From contig NZ_FQXB01000002.1 of the NCBI RefSeq assembly GCF_900129845.1, forward strand, positions 1-64,000: a stretch of DNA of 64,000 nt, in the 5' to 3' direction. The DNA comes from Cognatiyoonia sediminum (GTDB lineage Bacteria; Pseudomonadota; Alphaproteobacteria; Rhodobacterales; Rhodobacteraceae). Positions 44,115 to 52,760 of the stretch are shown in pieces. How positions within the stretch are numbered: position 1 is the stretch's first letter; every line of letters starts with the position of its first letter. Below the pieces are notes generated by a model. It saw nothing but the letters and a program-made list of their open reading frames with translations, was not told the DNA's origin and searched no databases. A program made the position numbers and the translations under genes.

Positions 44115-44552
44115 ATGACAAACAAACGCATCGTTCTATCGAGCGATCATGCGGCCATTGATCTGCGCCAAGCGATCGCGGCGCACGTGGCCGCCAAAGG
44201 GTGGGAAGCCGTCGACATCGGGCCGACCACAACCGAAAGCACACACTATCCACTGCACGGCAAAGCCGCGGCGGAGAAGGTGGCGTCGGGTGAATGTAGG
44301 TTTGGCATCATTGTATGTGGCACCGGGCAAGGGATCATGATGGCAGCGAATAAGGTGGACGGCATTCGCTGCGGCGTCTGTAGTGATGCGTTTTCGGCCA
44401 AGATGATCCGTGCACATAACGACGCGAATATGATGGCGCTGGGTGCACGGGTTCTGGGCGAAGGATTGGCATTGGATTTGGTGGATGCATTTTTGGAGAC
44501 CGAGTTCGAAGGCGGCCGCCACGCCACGCGCGTTGGGATGATTGAAGGTTAG
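44115..44552 (+). CDS. rpiB: ribose-5-phosphate isomerase B
   Basis: 145 residues: IVLSSDHAAIDLRQAIAAHV, CGTGQGIMMAANKVDGIRCG with the catalytic Cys, and HNDANMMALGARVLGEGLAL. It interconverts ribose-5-phosphate and ribulose-5-phosphate. The intergenic gap to fabA is 30 bases, on the same strand. Its presence between fabA and fabB departs from the usual fabA-fabB order. The stop overlaps the convergent methyltransferase stop by four bases. Confidence 0.95.
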   Translation: MTNKRIVLSSDHAAIDLRQAIAAHVAAKGWEAVDIGPTTTESTHYPLHGKAAAEKVASGECRFGIIVCGTGQGIMMAANKVDGIRCGVCSDAFSAKMIRAHNDANMMALGARVLGEGLALDLVDAFLETEFEGGRHATRVGMIEG

Positions 44553-45304
44553 AGCGGTTTTCGAACGATATAGCCGCAACTAAACCCACGCGCCCATGAA
44601 TTGGCTGTGAACTGCTGAACCAAAACCCGATCTGCACCCGCTGACCGAAACCAATCAAGTGCTCTGTCTTGTGACGCGCGATGTGTCCGCCATTTGAGGT
44701 GTATGTAGGCACCCATAAGCGACTGCTTGGTTATGCAGGCCAAGAGAACGCCGTTAGGTTTTAAGACCCTGAGCGCCTCTTCAATGGCGTGTTTTGGGTC
44801 GACTGTATGTTCGAAAACATGGGCTGCCATAACGACATCAAAGCTGTTATCCGCATACGGCAAAGCATCGGCGTCGCTTTTTGTAAGATCAGCGTCAATC
44901 CCGATCCCACGCAATCTATTTCGAGCGACGTTCAACATCTCTCCTGACAGATCAACTCCGAAGTATTTGGCTGGCTGAGCGACCTGACCTGCGAAGGCCG
45001 CTGTCATCGCCCCAGACCCAATACCGATGTCCAAAACCGCGAATTCATTGTCCGGATCTTTCGCTAACAATGACTCTATGCCAGTTCTTACGAGCTGATC
45101 ATAAGCCCGCTCGAAACCTAATTTTGATATGGTCTTTTGCCAGATCGACGCTGCGAGATCATAATCTTGCTCCAATTCCTGCGTCGTCATTGCATTTCTG
45201 GAAACCGAAAACTGCCAGCTGCCAAAGGTGCGACGCCAAACTGGTATTGTATTACGTTCCATTGACCGATCCAACTCATTCGGTACGCCAAAAACCTCAG
45301 GCAT
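44549..45304 (-). CDS. class I SAM-dependent methyltransferase
   Basis: 251 residues from ATG 45304, which overlaps the stop of the upstream membrane ORF by eight bases; a GTG at 45319 and ATGs at 45262 and 45190 are alternatives. The SAM domain is clear: VLDIGIGSGAMTAAFAGQVA, FGVDLSGEMLNVAR, KSDADALPYADNSFD, VMAAHVFEHTVDPKHAIEEA and LKPNGVLLA. It resembles UbiE/Methyltransf_11 proteins. Acceptor unknown. It lies in the insert between rpiB and fabB. Confidence 0.8.
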   Translation of the reverse strand: MPEVFGVPNELDRSMERNTIPVWRRTFGSWQFSVSRNAMTTQELEQDYDLAASIWQKTISKLGFERAYDQLVRTGIESLLAKDPDNEFAVLDIGIGSGAMTAAFAGQVAQPAKYFGVDLSGEMLNVARNRLRGIGIDADLTKSDADALPYADNSFDVVMAAHVFEHTVDPKHAIEEALRVLKPNGVLLACITKQSLMGAYIHLKWRTHRASQDRALDWFRSAGADRVLVQQFTANSWARGFSCGYIVRKPL

Positions 45305-45623
45305 ATGACTGATCAGCACGAGAGGTGTCGGCGGCTTTCCAGAGCCATGCGACCGAAAAGATGACGATCAAAGTCACAACAGTGACCACCGCAAAAAAGT
45401 AATCGTCCATGTCGCGAGGTGGGGCAAGCAACGACGTAGGCAGCATGACCACCGAAGCAAAGAGATTGTAGCGTCTCGCAATTTTATGCGCTGCCAGCAC
45501 GGAAATTGGTACAGAAAGCAGCATAATTTCTACGCCGAACGCGCCTAGGAAAATCGCGATATCAGTAACCGGATTACCATAGAAATAAAAAGCATCCGGG
45601 TATTCAGATCGAGCTTTTTCCAA
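45297..45623 (-). CDS. small membrane protein, possibly truncated at its 5' end
   Basis: 108 residues in frame, with three hydrophobic segments (VTDIAIFLGAFGVEIMLL, SVPISVLAAHKIA / YNLFASVVMLPTSLL and DDYFFAVVTVVTLIVIFSVA) and no family I recognise. The only available start is a TTG directly after a TAG at 45624-45626. Its first 15 codons are antisense to sequence that encodes LysR residues on the other strand (45580-45623), so the original beginning may have been lost at a junction. May be a real small protein with a later start, for instance at the internal Met. Confidence 0.4.
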   Translation of the reverse strand: MEKARSEYPDAFYFYGNPVTDIAIFLGAFGVEIMLLSVPISVLAAHKIARRYNLFASVVMLPTSLLAPPRDMDDYFFAVVTVVTLIVIFSVAWLWKAADTSRADQSYA

Positions 45624-46117
45624 CTAACGAAATGTCAGACCTAACTCGAAGAGATGCTGACATCGCCATACGTCATGTACGACCACAACAGCCCGACCTT
45701 ATTGCAAAACGGTTGGACGATTTGGATATCGGTTTTTTTGCGTCCCGCGACTACCTCAGTTCGCTTGGCCGCATGAAGGCCCCCGAAGATTTTGGCGTAG
45801 CGCAATTTATTGGCTATGGATCAGCAGAGCGCCTAGTCCCGCAACTGAAAGCTATGGGCATACCTGCAACAAAAGACAATTTCGTTGCGGTCAGCGACAA
45901 CGGCCCGGTTATGTTCGAGTTGATCCGACAAGGCGGCGGTATCGGCCCTCTATCCGTTAAGCTTGCCAAACGAAATCCCGAACTGGTCCGCATTCTTCCC
46001 GATGTCGCGATCGCAAAATTAGAAACCTGGCTCGTGACGCATCGCGAACTTCATACCAGCCGGCGGATTAGGTACACCTTTGATCATTTGGCCGCAGAAC
46101 TTTTCCGCAACGGATAA
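45593..46117 (+). pseudogene. LysR-family regulator fragment lacking the DNA-binding domain
   Basis: Read in frame from about 45593 this begins HPGIQIELFPTNEMSDLTRR and continues DADIAIRHVRPQQPDL, LDIGFFASRDYL and so on: the effector-binding half of a LysR protein, ending at TAA 46117. It matches the effector half of the LysR gene at 17061 (IRREADIAVRMYRPRQSDL, LGIFAHRDY). The DNA-binding helix-turn-helix is absent and an upstream stop lies at 45566, so about 150 residues are missing. A 161-residue frame can start at ATG 45632, but I read it as a decapitated gene. Confidence 0.8.
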
Positions 46118-46218
46118 AACTCTGGTCTCTCAAACAATGACCTAAGGTCAAGCGCCCCACCCTTGCCCCCTTGCCCACACTCCCCTACTAAGATCAAAAG
46201 CCGTTTTGGGGAGCATTC

Positions 46219-47448
46219 ATGCGCAGAGTAGTGGTCACAGGGTTGGGGATCGTCTCGCCTATTGGAAATAATGCCGATGAGGTTCTAGCCTCTTTGAAGA
46301 CGGGCAAATCTGGCATCGAAGCCAGTCCAGAAATGGCCGAGCATGGGTTCCGCAGTCAGATTGCGGGGACTTTGAAACTTGATGTTTCCGAACATGTGGA
46401 CAAGCGGACGCTGCGGTTCATGGGGCCGGGTGCGGCGTATTCCTACATTGCGATGCAGCAGGCGATTGAGGACGCAGGGCTTGAAGAAGATCAGGTCGTC
46501 AATCCGATGACTGGCGTGATTGCAGGGTCTGGTGGGCCGTCTACGTCGGCCATGTTGGCCGCGCATCAGGTGGTGCTGAACTCCGGCGCGACAAAGCGGA
46601 TTGGGCCGTTTGCGGTGCCAAAGACCATGTCTTCGACGGTCAGCGCGAACCTTGCCACAGCGTTCAAAATCAAGGGCATGAACATGTCGATCACCTCGGC
46701 CTGTTCGACGTCTTTGCACTGCATCGGTATGGCCGCTCAACAGATAGCGTTGGGCGAACAGGATACGATGTTCGCTGGCGGCGGTGAGGAGCTGGATTGG
46801 ACCTTGTCTTGTCTGTTTGATGCGATGGGTGCGATGTCGTCGAAGTATAACGATACGCCAGAACGGGCATCCCGGGCGTTTGACGCGGATCGCGACGGGT
46901 TCGTGATTGCCGGTGGCGGCGCGATGGTTGTGCTGGAAAGCCTTGAAAGCGCTCAGGCGCGGGGTGCCAAGATTTATGCGGAAGTCACAGGCTTCTCCGC
47001 CACCTCAGACGGGGCGGACATGGTGGCCCCCTCCGGCGAAGGCGGCGAACGCGCGATGCGTGGGGCTTTGAAGTCGCTGCCAGAAGGGCGGAAGGTGTCC
47101 TACATCAACGCGCATGGCACATCGACGCCTGTGGGCGACGTGGGTGAAATTGAAGCCGTGCGCCGCGTCTTTGGTGAAGGCTCGACACCGCCGGTGTCTT
47201 CGACCAAGTCGATGACGGGTCATAGCCAAGGGGCGACCGGTGCGTCGGAGGCTGTCTATTGTTTGTTGATGCTGGAGCATGACTTTATCGCGCCTTCGAT
47301 CAACGTGGAAACGCTCGATCCTGCCTTGAAGCCGGAAGAGATCGCGACTGAGGTTGTGGAGAACGCTGGTTTGGACACAATCATGACGAATTCTTTCGGG
47401 TTTGGCGGGACGAACGGGTCGATGTTGTTGAGTAAGTTTGAGGGCTAA
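46219..47448 (+). CDS. fabB: beta-ketoacyl-ACP synthase I
   Basis: 409 residues. The Cys-His-His triad is complete: SITSACSTSLHCIG, NAHGTSTPVGD and KSMTGHSQGATG. N-terminal VVTGLGIVSPIGN is typical. FabB elongates unsaturated intermediates made by FabA. GGGGAG lies before the start. It is followed directly by fabI, so both are one unit, while fabA is displaced upstream. Confidence 0.97.
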   Translation: MRRVVVTGLGIVSPIGNNADEVLASLKTGKSGIEASPEMAEHGFRSQIAGTLKLDVSEHVDKRTLRFMGPGAAYSYIAMQQAIEDAGLEEDQVVNPMTGVIAGSGGPSTSAMLAAHQVVLNSGATKRIGPFAVPKTMSSTVSANLATAFKIKGMNMSITSACSTSLHCIGMAAQQIALGEQDTMFAGGGEELDWTLSCLFDAMGAMSSKYNDTPERASRAFDADRDGFVIAGGGAMVVLESLESAQARGAKIYAEVTGFSATSDGADMVAPSGEGGERAMRGALKSLPEGRKVSYINAHGTSTPVGDVGEIEAVRRVFGEGSTPPVSSTKSMTGHSQGATGASEAVYCLLMLEHDFIAPSINVETLDPALKPEEIATEVVENAGLDTIMTNSFGFGGTNGSMLLSKFEG

Positions 47449-47452
47449 GCCG

Positions 47453-48241
47453 ATGACACTTTCCATGCAGGGCAAACGCGGTTTGGTGATGGGCGTGGCC
47501 AACAATCGGTCTATCGCATGGGGCATTGCAAAGGCGATGGCAGATGCAGGCGCGGAGCTGGCCTTTACCTATCAAGGTGCGGCGTTCGGCGAGCGGTTGA
47601 AGCCTTTGGCGGAAAGCGTCGGGTCCGACATCATGGTCGACGTTGATGTGACCGACGATGCCAGCATGGATTTGGCGTTCAATACGTTGAAAGAAAAATG
47701 GGGCAGCTTGGATTTTGTCGTCCATGCTATTGCCTATTCCGACAAGGACGAGTTGACCGGTCGGTTCAGCGATACATCGCGCGAGAACTTCAAGAACTCG
47801 CTCTCGATCTCTTGCTATTCCTTTATCGACGTGGCCAAACGCGCGTCTGAAATCATGCCCAATGGGGGCACATTGCTGACGCTGACCTATCAAGGCTCAA
47901 ACCGCGTGACGCCGTTCTACAACGTCATGGGTGTGGCGAAGGCCGCGCTGGAAAGTGCGACGCGATATTTGGCGAATGATCTGGGTCCGCAAGGCATTCG
48001 GGTAAATGCGATTAGCCCCGGGCCTATGAAAACGCTCGCCGGTGCCGCAATCGGCGGCGCGCGGAAGACTTATAAGCATACCGGACAGAACGCACCTTTG
48101 GGGGACAATGCGACCTTGGAGGCCGTGGGCGGGACCGCGGTTTATCTGGCGTCCGATGCGGGGGCTTGCACCACTGGCGAGATCATCCGCGTGGACGGTG
48201 GTTTCCACGTACTGGGGATGCCGCAGCCGGATCACCTTTAA
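47453..48241 (+). CDS. fabI: enoyl-ACP reductase (NADH), FabI type
   Basis: 262 residues from ATG 47453 (GAGGG eight bases upstream). MGVANNRSIAWGIAKAMADA is the NAD site, and LTYQGSNRVTPFYNVMGVAK holds the Tyr-x6-Lys catalytic pair of FabI. It performs the last step of each elongation cycle and is the triclosan/diazaborine target in other bacteria. Only four bases after the fabB stop. Confidence 0.97.
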   Translation: MTLSMQGKRGLVMGVANNRSIAWGIAKAMADAGAELAFTYQGAAFGERLKPLAESVGSDIMVDVDVTDDASMDLAFNTLKEKWGSLDFVVHAIAYSDKDELTGRFSDTSRENFKNSLSISCYSFIDVAKRASEIMPNGGTLLTLTYQGSNRVTPFYNVMGVAKAALESATRYLANDLGPQGIRVNAISPGPMKTLAGAAIGGARKTYKHTGQNAPLGDNATLEAVGGTAVYLASDAGACTTGEIIRVDGGFHVLGMPQPDHL

Positions 48242-48324
48242 GGCCACAGGGTTTACGGGTTCTTAGGAAAACTCTATATACTGACCTTGGTATCTTCTTT
48301 TTCTGTGGACTCACCAAAAAGAAC

Positions 48325-48352
48325 GCCCCACAAAGTTGCAGCTTTGCGGGGC
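48325..48352 (-). terminator. hairpin terminator of the microprotein gene
   Basis: On the minus strand GCCCC (48348-48352), CAAAG, loop, CTTTG and GGGGC (48325-48329) form a two-part stem with single mismatches, followed by GTTCTTTTT. It comes 14 bases after the microprotein stop. Confidence 0.7.
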
Positions 48353-48366
48353 AACCTCTTTCTAGG

Positions 48367-48462
48367 CTAGAGGCCTAGGAAAAGGCGGATGATTGCGATC
48401 ACAAGTATTGCCACGGCAATCGCGAGCATCCAATTTTGGTGTCTTTTATTGTTCAGTTTCAT
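48367..48462 (-). CDS. 31-residue single-span membrane microprotein
   Basis: ATG 48462 to TAG 48367 encodes 31 residues: a polar, basic N-terminus (MKLNNKRHQNW) and one hydrophobic span (MLAIAVAILVIAIIRLFLGL). A perfect AGGAGG precedes, but it is only two bases from the ATG, so the spacing is unusual. A terminator hairpin follows. Being short, with strong ribosome site and its own terminator, it looks like a genuine small membrane-protein gene. No family recognised. Confidence 0.6.
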   Translation of the reverse strand: MKLNNKRHQNWMLAIAVAILVIAIIRLFLGL

Positions 48463-48534
48463 CACCTCCTGTCACGGCCAAGGGTGGCCGCAAACAGGAC
48501 GGCTTCATAAAATTCGAAATAAATGCCTAACGGT

Positions 48535-48969
48535 CTAGGCCGCGTCGATGCTGACCAATTCCAGATCAAAAATCAGGTCTTTGCCAGCAAGTGCGTGGTT
48601 TGCGTCCAGCGTGACTTCATCATCTGTCAGCTCGGAAACAGTGACCATAATCGGCTGACCGTTTGGCGCTTGCATTTGCAGTTGCAAACCTAGTTCAAGC
48701 GGGATGCTGTCTGGGATTTCAGCGCGTGGCACCTTTTGCGTCGCTTGGTCGTGGCGCGGGCCGTAAGCTTGATCACAAGGGATTTCGACGCGTTTCTTTT
48801 CGCCCACCGTCATGCCGGTTACGCCATCATCAAAGCCGGCAATCACCATGCCAGAGCCAAGTATAAATTCGAGCGGATCACGCCCTTCGGAACTGTCAAA
48901 GACGGACCCATCGGTTAGCGTTCCTGTGTAGTGGATACGCACCGTATCGCCTGATTTTGCTGTCGTCAT
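48535..48969 (-). CDS. FKBP-type peptidyl-prolyl isomerase, SlyD-like
   Basis: 144 residues from ATG 48969; a 38-codon upstream frame is open but not FKBP-like. DTVRIHYTGTLTDGSVFDSS and DPLEFILGSGMVIAGFDDGV form the FKBP core, interrupted by an insert-in-flap region (AYGPRHDQATQKVPRAEIPD) typical of SlyD, followed by ANHALAGKDLIFDLELVSI. No His-rich metal tail is present. It assists protein folding in the cytoplasm. Divergent from the HAD gene. Confidence 0.93.
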   Translation of the reverse strand: MTTAKSGDTVRIHYTGTLTDGSVFDSSEGRDPLEFILGSGMVIAGFDDGVTGMTVGEKKRVEIPCDQAYGPRHDQATQKVPRAEIPDSIPLELGLQLQMQAPNGQPIMVTVSELTDDEVTLDANHALAGKDLIFDLELVSIDAA

Positions 48970-49083
48970 TTGGGTCTGCCTTTCGTGTTTCAATCGCGCG
49001 ACCCTATGCGGGTTGCGATGGCGTTGCAAACGGCTTTGAACTTTCGTCAGAGCCGTGACAAGCTGAGGCTCGAGGAGACACAC

Positions 49084-49761
49084 ATGCCGATTACAACTTA
49101 TGTTTTTGATGCCTATGGCACGCTTTTTGACGTGAATGCAGCAGCGCGTGTCGCGGCGGCGGAACCCGGGCGCGATGCTTTGGCGGAGGTTTGGCCCAAA
49201 CTAGCCTCTGATTGGCGGCTTAAGCAGTTGGAATACACGTGGCTTCGTGCAGTTGCAGGGCATCATTGCGATTTCTGGCAGGTCACGCAGGACGGGTTGG
49301 ATTGGGCGATGGAGGCTTGCGGATTGGTGGATGCCGAGCTGCGAGAGAGGTTGTTGGCGCTCTATTGGGAGTTGGACGCCTTTGAGGAAGTCCCTCTGAT
49401 GCTCGCAGCGCTCAAAGCGAATGGAGCGCAGACGGCCATCTTGTCAAACGGTTCGCCTGAGATGCTGAAAGGCGCAGTTGACTCGGCGGGGCTACAAACC
49501 TTGCTGGACGCTGTTTTGTCGGTGGAAAGCGTTGGTGTGTTTAAGCCGCACGCGACTGTCTACGATCTAGTCGAGGGGCACTTTGGCTGCGCGCGGGATG
49601 AGGTGCTCTTCGTGTCGTCCAATGGGTGGGATGCGTGTTCGGCGGCCGCTTATGGGTTCCAGACGGCCTGGGTGAACCGTGCGGGCGCACCAATGGACCG
49701 ACTTTTTGGCACTCCGCAGCATGTGTTACCCGACCTGACTAGCATACCGGAGTTGGGGTGA
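49084..49761 (+). CDS. haloacid dehalogenase type II-like HAD hydrolase
   Basis: 225 residues from ATG 49084 (GAGGAG eleven bases before). HAD motif I VFDAYGTLFDV carries the nucleophile Asp, motif II is SNGSPEML, motif III the lysine in VFKPHATVYDL and motif IV VSSNGWDACSAAAYGF. The Leu/Arg arrangement is that of L-2-haloacid dehalogenases; physiological substrate unknown. First of four genes whose stops and starts overlap by 1-4 bases. Confidence 0.88.
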   Translation: MPITTYVFDAYGTLFDVNAAARVAAAEPGRDALAEVWPKLASDWRLKQLEYTWLRAVAGHHCDFWQVTQDGLDWAMEACGLVDAELRERLLALYWELDAFEEVPLMLAALKANGAQTAILSNGSPEMLKGAVDSAGLQTLLDAVLSVESVGVFKPHATVYDLVEGHFGCARDEVLFVSSNGWDACSAAAYGFQTAWVNRAGAPMDRLFGTPQHVLPDLTSIPELG

Positions 49762-50576
49762 TGCCGTCTTTTTCGACCGCAGATGGGATCAACCTGTATT
49801 ACACCGATGAAGGGAACGGTTTACCGGTTCTCGCTTTGGCTGGTTTAACGCGAAACGGTCGCGATTTTAATCATGTCGCCCCTCACCTACCCGTTCGCTT
49901 GATCCGGCTCGATTATCGCGGTCGCGGGCAGTCGGATTGGGCTGATCCAGAGACTTATACGATTCCGCAAGAGGCGCAGGACGCTTTAGCGTTGATGGAT
50001 CATCTGGGGCTGGAACGGGCCGCGATCTTGGGCACGTCACGCGGCGGGCTAATAGCGATGGTGCTCGCAGCAACAGCGAAGGATCGGCTGTTGGGCGTCG
50101 CGCTGAATGACATTGGGCCGGAGATCGCCGACAAGGGTTTGGAGGTCATCAAAGACTACATCGGAAAGCGACCCTTGCAGGCAACCTATACAGAGGTCGC
50201 CGCCTTTCGGGCAAAGGTTTGGACACATTTTCAGGATGTTCCAATGGAGCGTTGGTTGGCCGAAGTCAGCAATCATTATGAGGAACGCGAGGATGGGCTG
50301 CATCTGCGGTACGATCCGAAACTGCGGGACGCGGTTTTGAAATCGGCAGCGCCTGCACCTGATCTTTGGCCCTTATTCGACGCACTCGAAGGCTTACCGC
50401 TGGCTTTGGTCCGTGGCGTCAATTCTGATCTTTTGACTAGAGCCTGTGCGGATGAGATGACCAAGCGCAGGCCGGATATGATCCGCGCAGAGGTTCCCGG
50501 GCGCGGGCATGTACCGTTCCTTGATGAAAAAGAGGCATTGGCGGCGCTAACCGCTTGGGTGGAGAAACTGCAATGA
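49761..50576 (+). CDS. alpha/beta hydrolase
   Basis: 271 residues, ATG sharing a base with the HAD stop (TGATG). LYYTDEGNGLPVLALAGLTR, RLIRLDYRGRGQSDW, nucleophile elbow GTSRGGLIAM (GxSxG), and a C-terminal His in RGHVPFLDEKEA complete the fold; DSGS-like acids are present. Substrate unknown; relatives include lactonases and esterases. Upstream of the PLP dehydratase with ATGA overlap. Confidence 0.85.
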   Translation: MPSFSTADGINLYYTDEGNGLPVLALAGLTRNGRDFNHVAPHLPVRLIRLDYRGRGQSDWADPETYTIPQEAQDALALMDHLGLERAAILGTSRGGLIAMVLAATAKDRLLGVALNDIGPEIADKGLEVIKDYIGKRPLQATYTEVAAFRAKVWTHFQDVPMERWLAEVSNHYEEREDGLHLRYDPKLRDAVLKSAAPAPDLWPLFDALEGLPLALVRGVNSDLLTRACADEMTKRRPDMIRAEVPGRGHVPFLDEKEALAALTAWVEKLQ

Positions 50577-51535
50577 ATATCGACATGATCCGTGCGGCGG
50601 CGAAACGTTTGGAAGGACACGCGCGGCGGACGCCACTTTTGTCTTCGCCGTTTCTGGACGAAATAGCCGGGCGCAAGCTTTTGGTGAAAGCCGAATGCTT
50701 GCAGCACACAGGCTCATTCAAGTTTCGCGGCGGATGGTCGGCGGTCTCGAATCTGTCCGACAATGAATTGAAAACCGGCGTAATTGCGTTTTCCAGCGGG
50801 AACCACGCACAAGGCGTCGCTTTGGCGGCACGTGAACACGGCGCGCCTGCAGTGATTGTCATGCCGTCTAATGCGCCCGAGGTGAAGATTGAGAACACCC
50901 GCGCCTTGGGTGCTGAGGTGGTTCTTTATGACCGCGAGAACGAGAGCCGTGAAGAGATTGGTGAAGCGCTGTCTCGGAAACGGGGGCTGACGCTGATCAG
51001 ACCATTTGACGAACCTCAGGTGATCGCCGGGCAAGGCACATGCGGTCTTGAGATCGTGGCCGATGCTGGCGTTACTGAAGCGGATGTCTTGGTTTGCTGT
51101 GGCGGCGGCGGGCTGACGGGTGGCATTGCCTTGGCTTTGGCGGCAGAGGCTCCGGGGATGACCGTGCGACCCTGTGAACCTGAAGGGTTTGACGATGTCA
51201 CGCGATCTCTGCTGTCCGGGCAACGCGAGAAAAATGACAGCGAAAGTGGCTCAATTTGTGATGCCATTTTGACACCAAGCCCCGGTGAGATAACTTTTCC
51301 TATTCTAAAAGAACATTGCGGCCCTGGAATTGTTGTGACTGAAGACGAATGCTTGCGCGCTATGGGGTTGGCATTTGAACGTCTTCGGATCGTGGTGGAG
51401 CCAGGTGGAGCAGCAGCTTTGGCGGGCGCATTGTTTCATGGGAATGAATTGGGACATGACACCGTGATTGCTGTGGCAACTGGTGGCAACGTAGACAAAG
51501 AAGTTTTCCAAAGAGCATTGGAGACCTTGGCATGA
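50573..51535 (+). CDS. threonine dehydratase / serine racemase-like PLP enzyme
   Basis: 320 residues, ATG overlapping the previous stop. Fold-type II PLP enzyme: the lysine in HTGSFKFRGG, SSGNHAQGVALAA, and the phosphate loop CGGGGLTGGIA. The C-terminal ACT domain of biosynthetic IlvA is absent, so it belongs to the catabolic threonine/serine dehydratase or racemase group. The precise hydroxyamino acid is uncertain. Confidence 0.85.
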   Translation: MNIDMIRAAAKRLEGHARRTPLLSSPFLDEIAGRKLLVKAECLQHTGSFKFRGGWSAVSNLSDNELKTGVIAFSSGNHAQGVALAAREHGAPAVIVMPSNAPEVKIENTRALGAEVVLYDRENESREEIGEALSRKRGLTLIRPFDEPQVIAGQGTCGLEIVADAGVTEADVLVCCGGGGLTGGIALALAAEAPGMTVRPCEPEGFDDVTRSLLSGQREKNDSESGSICDAILTPSPGEITFPILKEHCGPGIVVTEDECLRAMGLAFERLRIVVEPGGAAALAGALFHGNELGHDTVIAVATGGNVDKEVFQRALETLA

Positions 51536-52719
51536 CAGAGTTCACCATCGCGAGTTTCAACGTTAAAAATCTGATCGGTGCGGAGCAGGAATACTACACC
51601 TACGAAAGCTACACGCCGGAGGAACATGCGTGGAAGCAAAGCTGGCTGGCAGAACAGGTTTTGACCCTGAACGCCGATGTCATCTGTTTTCAAGAGATTT
51701 TCGAAGAAGATGCGCTGCAAGCGGTGATTGATGAAGCAGATGCGGCGGGGATGGAAGCGAATGAATCCAATATTCCGGATAGATCTAAGAAATATGCGCG
51801 TAAGGCGATTTTCAGAAAACTGGCCTATGCGCCGTATACGAATGCCGCGCTGGCCTTCGCGCCAAACATAAGTGATGGCGCGCCGGGCCACCGGCGGCCT
51901 GGTGTTGCGATCCTATCCAAGACGGGTTTCGTCGGAGAGCCGGAGATCATTCAGGATTTGTCTGAACCTTTGGAAATCCCCTTCACCGATCTGGGTGGCT
52001 CCGATGGTGGTTCCTATAAGGTCAGCCGATTGTCTCGCCCACTTTTGAAAGCGAGGGTTCCTGTTGGAGATACTGTGATCACGGTGTTCAACTGCCACCT
52101 GAAATCGAAACTGGGTGAGTTGGATCGACCGGACGGCGCACCCTTCCCGCCCGCAGCTGACTTGGTGAACTATGACGCAGCGGCTCGTGCGCTTGGATCA
52201 TTGCGCGCCGGACTTCGCCGGATGGCAGAGGCGTGGGTGCTACGAAGGGCGATTCTTGAAAGTTTGGAGGCTGGACAACCTGTGATGGTGCTGGGCGACT
52301 TCAATGACAGCGAACATGCGGTTTCCACCGAAATCATCACCGGAGAGGCTCCTTTCAAGAATTACGCATGGATGCGGCGACATGATGCGACACATAAATC
52401 CGATAGGTACACGGACGCGGAAAACGAGATCATCCAAGAGAAGATCAGTAGTGTTAAATTGCACTCCGCCGAAAAGCTGTTTGTGCGTAAGTCATTGAGA
52501 GATATGGTATTTACTTCGGCATTTGGCGGCGTTTTTGAATCCATCGACCAGATTTTGATGAGCCAGCACTTCCATCCAGACAACCCAAACCGAATTGGGC
52601 AAATGGACTATTTCAGCGTGTTGAATGACCATCTGACCGATGGCAGCCACCCCGAAGCGCCCTATAATAAACTTGCCTCAGATCACGGCCAGATCATGGC
52701 CCATATGCATATTTTCTAG
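51532..52719 (+). CDS. endonuclease/exonuclease/phosphatase family protein
   Basis: 395 residues with an EEP fold: ASFNVKNLIGA, a metal Glu in ICFQEIFEED, FNCHLKSKLG, VLGDFNDSEHA and the final SDH in ASDHGQIMAHMH. No signal peptide is seen, so it is probably cytoplasmic. Substrates of the family range from DNA to phosphoinositides and cannot be told here. Fourth gene of the overlapping chain. Confidence 0.85.
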   Translation: MTEFTIASFNVKNLIGAEQEYYTYESYTPEEHAWKQSWLAEQVLTLNADVICFQEIFEEDALQAVIDEADAAGMEANESNIPDRSKKYARKAIFRKLAYAPYTNAALAFAPNISDGAPGHRRPGVAILSKTGFVGEPEIIQDLSEPLEIPFTDLGGSDGGSYKVSRLSRPLLKARVPVGDTVITVFNCHLKSKLGELDRPDGAPFPPAADLVNYDAAARALGSLRAGLRRMAEAWVLRRAILESLEAGQPVMVLGDFNDSEHAVSTEIITGEAPFKNYAWMRRHDATHKSDRYTDAENEIIQEKISSVKLHSAEKLFVRKSLRDMVFTSAFGGVFESIDQILMSQHFHPDNPNRIGQMDYFSVLNDHLTDGSHPEAPYNKLASDHGQIMAHMHIF

Positions 52720-52760
52720 TCACTTTAAGAAAATGTTTGACTTGAGCGTGAAATTTTATT

